A stretch of 64,000 nt of DNA, taken from NCBI GenBank assembly GCA_002917075.1, contig NTMA01000010.1, positions 186,001 through 250,000 on the forward strand, given 5' to 3'. Positions within the stretch are counted from its first letter, which is position 1, and each line of letters begins with the position of its first letter. This stretch comes from Hawksworthiomyces lignivorus (Eukaryota; Ascomycota; Sordariomycetes; Ophiostomatales; Ophiostomataceae). Under the pieces are notes generated by a model. The model did no database searches and was not told where the DNA came from. It worked only from the letters and a program-made list of their open reading frames with translations. The position numbers and the translations under genes are program-made. Below, one piece after another: positions 57,270 to 64,000 of the stretch.

Positions 57270-57593
57270 TCAGTCCCGCACCACGATTCTCACGCGATAT
57301 GGCGACGGCGATCGTGACCACCTGCGGTGGCGCACGCTCACACGGTAGGTGTAGTCACGTTCGTAACGCTCCCGCTCCCGCTCCTCCCTCTCCCGCTCCT
57401 TTTTCTGCCTCTTCTCCTCCTTTAATTGTCTCCGAGCGCTCTCCATGCATGGGGAGCAGAAGCCGTCCAGAGTGTATTCGAGCGTCGTAGCACAGCCGCT
57501 ACCACCGTAGTAGTCGTAGTGAGAGCAGTTTTCCCATGCGGTGAAGTAGCCGGTGTGGCCGCACTCGTGAATGTAGTGCTTGCGAATGCACAT
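57270..57593 (-). CDS. small Cys/His-rich protein with charged RE-repeat tail
   Basis: A single exon of 107 aa. Residues 1-55 hold regularly placed Cys and His (CIRKHYIHECGH, ENCSHYDYY, SGCATT, FCSPCMESARR), which could bind one or two zinc ions. Residues 56-80 are a highly charged Lys/Arg/Glu helix (EREREERERERYERD), and the tail is basic with SRSPSPYR, an RS-like element. This composition with an ATG directly before the Cys/His block looks like conserved small fungal proteins, but I cannot name a family. It stands between unassigned intervals. Confidence 0.6.
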   Translation of the reverse strand: MCIRKHYIHECGHTGYFTAWENCSHYDYYGGSGCATTLEYTLDGFCSPCMESARRQLKEEKRQKKEREREERERERYERDYTYRVSVRHRRWSRSPSPYRVRIVVRD

Positions 57594-59525
57594 TGTGAAA
57601 AGAGCTCTGGGAGCTGAAAGTGGTGGTGTAAGAAGGAGGGAAAATGTCTTGGTCTGGATCCGATATGAAATCTGTCGATCCCAAGGGGTGTGAAGTTATG
57701 TAAGTGGACTGAGTGGTTGAGTGAAGAGTTACTTTGGCCGGCAAACCAAATACTCTAACGAAGGCTTTCGTTTTTGATTTTTGATGCCACTCCTGTGTCT
57801 GGAGATGCATGTAGATGTTTTCTCTTGTGTCGCGATGGAGGCAACCGTTGGAGTTTCTTGATATGCAGAGGATGTCAGAAAACATGGCAAACATCATCAT
57901 ATCCTCCACAGAGGAACCACGATATATATATACTACAGAAATTCTTTGCATTTGAAGACGGAACGCGCTCTACCTTGCTACGATTTATGCGCCTAACAAA
58001 CGAACAGAAAAACTTTCCCGTAACGGAAAACAATGATTGCGCCAGGCCTGAAATGTAGGCCGCTTTGAAATTGCCTGCATCCCCTTTAGCTTTTTGCTCT
58101 GGCGGCCTCGTCATGAGCCACAATTCTCTATGTGTGATTTGCATTGCCACACCTGATGTCAATGCGACGGAAAGCAAGCGCGGGTTGGACGAGGTCACGT
58201 TTCATGCGGCCAACGCTGCATGACTGGTAGGTAGCCTTGTATAGCCCGGACGACCCATATCTGAAGAACCTACGAAATAAAGGCGACAAACTTTGTGAGC
58301 GCTGAGCTTTTTTGCCTCTTCTTTGATATTCTCCTTCTTTCTTTGTCTTTCTTGAAGTAATACCCCGCATGTGGTTGCTGTCGTCAGAGTTAACTTTGCC
58401 GCAGTTTGTTATGGAGCCAGGGCCAGGCCAAGACCCCGCGAGGCGGAGTGCAGAAGCCAGGAACATGGCGTCAAAAAGGCAGATCTTGTGGCAGAATCCC
58501 ATAAAATAGCTGGATTTTCAGCACTTTATTGTGACTGGCTTCCGAACAGTTGGTAGAGTTGCACAGACTGCAACAACAAAAGGGTGTCTCGCAGCAAATG
58601 AGGTGCTAGTAGCAAATTGTGGCGCGCCGCCAAATTGACCACAGTCGACTGCAGAAAATATCTACGAAGCTGACACTGACCCTGATCGGCTGCCAATTTT
58701 AGGCAGGCAACTGGTTTTCGCTTGCCTGGCACCAGTAGTAGACATACGGCTAAACATTGACAATGCTCCTGTCTCCTCTTTTTGGGGAATAAGGAAATCC
58801 ATTTCTGTGAGAGTGTTGCAAGGGACATACGTATTATAAAATACTAGGCACTTCTCAGAATCAGTATACGATGTCTTATCACATCGTTCCTCGATCAGAT
58901 GCATTTAAGCATAGAATGGGTTGCTACTGGAGTAGATCGCTGTTGGCCTCGGAGAGAAAATTGTTCAAGTCTAGTTTGACTCTCCGCACCTGCTCTTGGT
59001 CCTACTCTACCAATCGTGGAAATGGAAATGGATTTCACTTAACTATGCGATATCAACAGTTGAAACTTGGGCTGAAAATTCGGCAGCCGGTTTTGACACA
59101 GGGTGATCATATCAGAAGCCCCACCAAAGACCCAAATAAGAGTAAGGGCCTTGGCTGATCGATCTTCACCTAATATTTCTAGAGACCTCGACCATCTCAC
59201 ATAAATTATTTGCTTGTTACGTGAGTAACGGCAAATCCCTCACAAGGCTGCGACTTTGGCCTCAGCCCCCTAACTCAATAAGCACTGCTTAACACATAGT
59301 ACGTCCGAGGATGACAAACGCCCCTCAGTCTACTCCAACGATGACATAGAACTCTATATTATACTGATCCAAATAAACAATGGTAATGACATTGACAAAG
59401 TTGGTCAAAAACGTAACCTTTCTCCTTCGTTAAAGATATTCACTATTGGTATTACTATTTTGATTAAGTTTCGGTGTTCAATGCTTTGAATTATGTTTTC
59501 TTTTCTTAATATCAATAAGGTTAAT

Positions 59526-59590
59526 CTCGTCTGCGCTAATTTAAGCTCGTCTGCGCTAATTTAAGCTCGTCTGCGCTAATTTAAGCTCGC
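59526..59590 (+). repeat. 20-bp tandem repeat, three full copies
   Basis: Unit CTCGTCTGCGCTAATTTAAG at 59526-59545, 59546-59565 and 59566-59585, identical in all three, with a partial fourth start (CTCGC). The last copy supplies the stop codon (TAA on the minus strand) of the ORF that ends at 59581. Confidence 0.9.
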
Positions 59591-59946
59591 TCAACAACTA
59601 GCTTGATCGCTGGTGCCTCGTTTTCTTGCTTACTTTTTATGCTATTGGCGATCGCCTCTTTAATCCCCTGTCGACCTTTCTCGGAGACGGTTCGCATGTG
59701 GTCGACAGACTCCTGGATACCATCCACACCGTTCCCATTAATCACCGCGGGGTGGGGGGGAACTTTGTAGACAACCTTGGCCAGAGAACTCAGGCAGGTA
59801 TCGCCCAAAGGTAGCATCTATAGTTGCAAACCAACAATCGGGGACTTAAAGTTATCCGGCGTTGGCTGCTTGACGTCGTAGTCTCCCTTGGGCAGACTAT
59901 CCAAGTCGCTAACGAAATTGGACGACAAGTCATTGTCTTGCATCAT
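59581..59946 (-). pseudogene. possible broken ORF of unknown family
   Basis: Reading the minus strand from ATG 59946, 42 codons run to a TAG at 59820-59818. Directly after it the same frame reopens at an ATG (59817) for 78 codons to a stop inside the tandem repeat. Both parts look protein-like (VSDLDSLPKGDYDVKQPTP, then DTCLSSLAKVVYKVPPHP, then DHMRTVSEKGRQGIKEAIAN). A single nonsense codon in otherwise continuous sequence suggests a decayed or truncated gene. I do not recognise the family, and chance cannot be excluded. Confidence 0.3.
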
Positions 59947-60003
59947 TAAGCTGAAGCATAAACTCCAATGGCGAGTTTAAATCAAAAGGTAGTAAAAATA
60001 GCG

Positions 60004-62710
60004 TCAGGATTCTTGCAAGATGCTTTCCAGGTGCTTGTTCGCACCGAAAATCTTCCTCAGGTCTGACCAATACATTCCGTCCAACCTGACTATACCTAGG
60101 CTCATGTCGGGAAAGCTCTTCGACTGGTAACGAAGGATCTGTCGCCATCGTTCTATCAGAGTTTTGCAAGTGGCCGTGTGCTCTCGGTTTGGCGATTGGA
60201 CGAGAAGAAGTGCGAGGAAGCTTGTTGTTGTTGGCCAGCCAATGCGAGACCCTATTCGGAAATCATGGTCAGTGCTGATCTTGCAGAAGTTGCGCCCCGC
60301 GGTAACGGTGCTCACAAGAATACCAAAATCCTGCAAAGTCCCAGGACATGAGTTCGGCTGTGAAATCGGACACAAGGGTCGCACAGTTCTCTGCCGCGGA
60401 GAGGATGTGCTCGACTTGGGTCTCAAAGTGCACAAGGTGCTCCTGCCAGTCCATAACTTGCAGCTGCTCATCAACATCGATAGTGTGCGTCTCGCCCCAG
60501 GCACAGTTGGCTAAGGTGGACATGGCTGGCTCTGAATTCTGCGTTTCTGCAACATCTTGGCCGAAGTCGACACGCCCAAGTGGCCGGAGCAAGGCGCGGT
60601 ATAAGAGTATCTCCAGGGTGAGATAAGCAAACTTGAGGCACGCGGCGGAGCTCGGGGCTCTCGGCGCAAGTCTGTCAGCGTCCCTATTCCTAGGCAGCCT
60701 GAGAGAAGCCGGTAGCTTAGAGTACCACAGAGTCAACCTCTCACGAAGCGGCCGGACTTCCGTGATTGATGCTTCCAAGTCGTTGGAGAGGCTCTGGGTG
60801 GCTCGAATGGTGCTGCACGACAGGTTAGCTCTGCAACGGAGAGACGTGGTTGTGGGAGTCTCACTAGAGCGTATTATAGACCTCGTCAGCAATGCAAGCT
60901 AGTGATGAGATGTGCTGTGCTATAATGCTTTCATCGTATGTGGTCGCCAAATTTCTTAGAGAGTGAGAGAACTTTTCTAGCTCAGGAGGGAGATCGTCTT
61001 GGGGGACGACATCGTCGACCTCGTAATCGGAGGGCACAAGTGCAGAAACACTCCAATGGTCCTTTGCAATAAGCGGCGGTCGGCCAAACAAAAGGCTCTT
61101 CCAAGTCGCGTCAGAATATGTCATCCACCACAAGCGCCGCCTCAAGCGTTTCTCCCATGCCGGAATAGACCAGGATATACAGTCTAAGTGGAGACCGAGG
61201 CTTGTGGCGAGCGCAACAGTCGAGGACGTAAAGGACCAGGTGAAGGGAGTATCGGCAGCAGTCTGCTGCGCTCCGACTCGAGGTCGGTTGAGGAAAAGTA
61301 GGGCCGCAGATACCGTGGCTAGGTGTGGCGTATGCAGCTCTGACTGAATTCCTTCGTAGACGATCTGCCACAGCCTTAGAGTTGGCTTCTGATAAATGCT
61401 TGCAACGCTTAAGATATCATCATAAGGACTGAACTGCAGCGCAGAAGCATAGATGGCTGACAAGAGATATGGTGGCAACGCATCTGCAACGTTTGGCGGT
61501 CGAGCCTGCTGATAAGTGACGCTGCGCATCAGCTGAGACCGAGAAATCACAGGCAGAGCTGGGTAAATGTATTGGAGAAAGCTGCATTATTAGTCTTGTC
61601 AGCTTGTTAGTGAGCCAAGCTGGGGATCGATACTTACAGCAGAATAAGTTTTTTACCATATTCTTCGTTTACCAATTCTCTAATCTCGGCCATCACCGAC
61701 GTATCATCGACAGGCGCGTGGGTGCCCTCAACCCGTTTCAGCTCGTCCACAACTGCATTTTGTACTAGAAGGAACTGAACTGGAACGTCAGGAACGCTTT
61801 GGTTCTGAAGAGGAGTGATGCTGCTCTGGCCATCGGCGTTATAGCTGCGCAAGTTGGGTTGAGTTCTCCTGTATACGAGTCGAAGAAAGGGAAACTCGTC
61901 TGCACTGTTGTATGGGTAGTGCCGTAGCAGATAGGGATCTGACTCCCCAGACAAACCAAAATAGGTACCGTGAAACCCGACAGATTGGTCGATGGAGCCA
62001 GGTCCTTCTCCGGACCCTTCAGCGGGTGAGCCTAATGCATCCCTCGGGCCAGACATTGGTCCAACTCCAGGCAGCTGCACCGAGCTGTGGATGCTGGAGC
62101 CTGGGTGAGTCGCCCTGACCTGTGAAGACGGAGACGCCGTCGACCGGCCAGTGCTTATTGGTCTTTGATTCCTGGGTTGCATAACGGGCGGTGCGAGAGT
62201 GGTATGCTCGTAAAGCGAGCTATCCAGCTCGGTAGATACATCCTGCAGTGCAATTGGGCTGTCTGCCGCCGGATGGAGAAAGAGTCTTGAATTTGCGAGC
62301 TCCTTCGATAGTATAGAACCGCCTACAGCATCCTCGTGGCTAGGCGCGTTCTGGCTCAGGTGAAGCTCCAGATAAGCCTGCGCCGGATCTTGGGGGAGCA
62401 GAGAAAAGTCATCGGCAGCATCCAAGGCAATTCCGTTGCTAACCGAAAAGTCAATCTCATCCAACCTCATCTCATTGCCTGCGGGAACTGGAGTGGGAGA
62501 AGAAGAGGGCTGTCGAGGTGGGTGATTATCTAAGAAGCTGCAGTGGTGGCCCCCTTTGCGGCATGGCATGCACGCGACACTATTTTCAGTGTGGCGGCAT
62601 GATACCTTCCGGATGCGGCACAACTCGCATGGCCGATTCCGTTTTGATCGGTAAGGCCGGCGTGACAGAGGAGGCCGGGGCGATATGTCCTGGGCTGGCG
62701 CTGTTGCCAT
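60004..62710 (-). CDS. Zn2Cys6 transcription factor
   Basis: Four exons, 62710-61638, 61581-60865, 60812-60316 and 60251-60004, encode 844 aa with short introns (52-64 nt). The binuclear cluster is near the N-terminus: Cys28, 31, 38, 47, 50 and 57 (CELCRIRKVSC, then ACMPCRKGGHHC), spacing C-x2-C-x6-C-x8-C-x2-C-x6-C. It is followed by a long Ser/Pro linker with no clear coiled coil. The fungal_trans region starts at LILLFLQYIYPALPVISRSQ across intron 1, with LGLHLDCISWSIPAWEKRLRRRLWWMTYSD as the usual core. The late segment WDFAGFWYSWSRIGWP spans intron 3 and matches the C-terminal FWPPWS-like position of many C6 factors. No target is known. Its neighbour across a 668-bp gap is the partial amidohydrolase, transcribed the same way, so a pathway link to that gene is possible but unproven. 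Confidence 0.88.
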
Positions 62711-63378
62711 TGCGTCCGCCTATGCGCGGGAAGGCAATTTGTTGCCAGCGCGTCGCCAAGATGTCGAGATAAAGCGGTGGCAGTGGTGCGAGGCATGGAG
62801 ATGTCCGCCGAACTAAAAATTCGCCGATGCTACGTAGGCGGATCTTCAAATCTACGAACATGTTCACGTGATGCACTATTCTTGGTTAGTTCGCAAGAAA
62901 GTCAATTTATTTTACTCGTAATTACTTGCTTGCATCGTCGATCAGCGACAAAAATTAAGACAGTTGCAGTGGTAACATGAGACTGAGGCTGTCAAAAATG
63001 ACATGCATGGTGAAGGTGTGTATGTAAGTGGAGTCATTATTTTATAAATGCTGCGAAGCGACTTAATTTTCTGTGTTTGTCTACGTCTGGAGACCGCCAA
63101 ATATAATATACTGCTAACCAATAATAGTGCTTAACTGTTTTCGATCTAAAGGCGAAGTGTGATATGCTGAGCAGTGGTAGTATAGACAGGGTAAGGAAAT
63201 GCAATATTTGTTTTGTGAAAAATTCATATAATCATTCAGAATACTGTACAGTCTCTAATAATTGTAGAAGAGTATCGGTCGTACTATACAGAGAATCGCG
63301 AGCTGCATATTTTACGCTACGTAGGCGACAGTGCTCTTGCCGATCCCTCGTAGATGACGCTCTCCGGTGGATAGCCAT
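62711..63378. other. AT-rich intergenic region
   Basis: Promoter of the C6 factor at its left end and 3' flank of the amidohydrolase at the right. Visibly AT-rich from 62.9 kb. No gene seen. Confidence 0.5.
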
Positions 63379-64000
63379 CTAGGCACTTGATTTTGATGCC
63401 CGCAGCTTATCGTATCTAAGAACAGCATTAAGAAGAACCTGCGCACCATTGCCACAGTCCTCTGCGGAAGTAAACTCCGCCGGGTTGTGGGTGATGCCCT
63501 CCCGGCAGGGAACGAATATCATCGCTGTGGGCACGCGCATGGAGGTGTACACACTATCGTGGCCAGCGCCGCTGTACATCCTCCTTGTCAGGGCCGCCGC
63601 TCGCTCGCCGAACAAGGCTTCTGACCCTCTCTCTATGCATTCGATGCATTCTCTGTCGAAATTCGCCACTTTTGCATCGGATATGGCAGTCCAGGATACG
63701 GCACACCCGAGACCCTTTGTGCCATTTGCACTAAGGTCAGCTACGTCCTCATCTTTGGCAATCTTTGCAAAGTCCTCTCGGAGAGTTGCCTCCATCTTGT
63801 CAACTAAGCTGTCTTGGCGAGACCGCAGGTCCAGGGTGAAGGTCACGCTTCCCGGGATAGTGTTGGCACTTCCGGGAGTTAATGTCAATATTCCGGTGGA
63901 TGCAAGTGAAGAATACTGCGTGGCCACCTGGTGTGAGCGGAGAATCATCTTTGCGGAAGTGAGCAGTGCGTCTGATCGATGCTCGAAGGCGGTTGCTCCT
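63379..64000 (-). CDS. M20-family N-carbamoyl amino acid / beta-alanine amidohydrolase, 3' part
   Basis: Partial: the frame is open to the window edge and the N-terminal half lies beyond it; about 206 codons are visible. The sequence is typical of the HyuC/AmaB/Pyd3 (and allantoate amidohydrolase) branch of M20 peptidases. It shows AFEHRSDALLTSAKMIL, PGSVTFTLDLRS, MYSGAGHDSVYTS (substrate and metal region GAGHD) and MIFVPCREGITHNPAEFTS with the conserved C-terminal His-Asn. Such enzymes hydrolyse N-carbamoyl-L-amino acids, N-carbamoyl-beta-alanine or allantoate, releasing CO2 and ammonia, with two zinc or manganese ions. The metal ligands of the N-terminal half cannot be checked here. It would act after a dihydropyrimidinase/hydantoinase like that at 9.3 kb. 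Confidence 0.87.
   Translation of the reverse strand, partial: GATAFEHRSDALLTSAKMILRSHQVATQYSSLASTGILTLTPGSANTIPGSVTFTLDLRSRQDSLVDKMEATLREDFAKIAKDEDVADLSANGTKGLGCAVSWTAISDAKVANFDRECIECIERGSEALFGERAAALTRRMYSGAGHDSVYTSMRVPTAMIFVPCREGITHNPAEFTSAEDCGNGAQVLLNAVLRYDKLRASKSSA

Larger units (their letters stand above)
57594..60003. other. interval without an intact gene
   Basis: 2.4 kb with short unconvincing frames. From about 59.1 kb it is distinctly AT-rich and contains the 20-bp tandem repeat and a broken minus-strand ORF described separately. Confidence 0.45.

Noticed and set aside
1..64000. tRNA genes, CRISPR arrays, terminal-repeat transposons
   Set aside because: No B-box-like GGTTCGANNCC with a matching A-box, no spaced repeat arrays and no transposase or reverse transcriptase motifs were found by eye. 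A tRNA scan was not possible.

Overview
This window reads as nuclear DNA of a filamentous ascomycete, probably Sordariomycetes and possibly Hypocreales (the order is a guess). Evidence: short GT-AG introns of about 50-110 nt with CTAAC-like branch points, three Zn2Cys6 regulators, RTA1-type and rhodopsin-like fungal membrane proteins, an S28 secreted peptidase, a fungal choline kinase, COX16 and a Mec1/ATR/UvsB kinase. I rebuilt most gene models exon by exon from splice sites and reading phase. No rRNA, tRNA, CRISPR array or intact transposon was recognised.

Layout. 1.2-3.2 kb: a Zn2Cys6 regulator (-) whose zinc cluster is split by an intron with an anomalous 3' junction. 4.6-5.6 kb: an RTA1-like membrane protein (+). 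6.0-15.4 kb: a catabolic-looking cluster made of an NCS1 nucleobase/ureide permease (-), a divergently transcribed dihydropyrimidinase/hydantoinase (+), an Asp/Glu/hydantoin-racemase-superfamily enzyme (-) and, divergent from it, a Zn2Cys6 regulator (+). 16.6-18.8 kb: a C2H2 regulator (-) facing a 6.7-kb gene-free interval. 25.5-27.7 kb: an S28 serine peptidase (+). 31.4-32.7 kb: a seven-helix membrane protein (+). 34.0-34.7 kb: a very GC-rich secreted protein (+). 35.1-35.9 kb: the remnant of an MFS monocarboxylate-type transporter (-). 36.4-39.5 kb: choline kinase (-). 40.6-41.0 kb: COX16 (-), divergent from the ATR/Mec1 kinase (+, 41.4-48.4 kb). Then come a 7.2-kb gap, two small unknown proteins (55.6-57.6 kb), a 20-bp tandem repeat beside a broken ORF (59.5-59.9 kb), a third Zn2Cys6 regulator (-, 60.0-62.7 kb) and, cut by the window edge, the C-terminus of an M20-family N-carbamoyl amino acid/beta-alanine amidohydrolase (-).

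How the genes may work together. The permease, cyclic amidohydrolase and racemase-superfamily enzyme are the same three protein families found together in the yeast DAL (allantoin) cluster (Dal4, Dal1, Dcg1). Here, however, the hydrolase is of dihydropyrimidinase/hydantoinase type. The partial M20 amidohydrolase 50 kb away is of the family that would take the next step (N-carbamoyl product to amino acid or beta-alanine). The divergent permease/hydrolase promoter carries an exact TCGG-N6-CCGA palindrome, the form bound by UaY/Ppr1-type purine and pyrimidine regulators, plus GATA sites. The racemase/regulator promoter carries a near match (TCGG-N6-CCGG) and an imperfect 23-bp direct repeat. The best candidate for an undescribed system is therefore a dedicated fungal cyclic-ureide (hydantoin or dihydropyrimidine) utilisation cluster with its own regulator. 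The substrate is not determined by the sequence.
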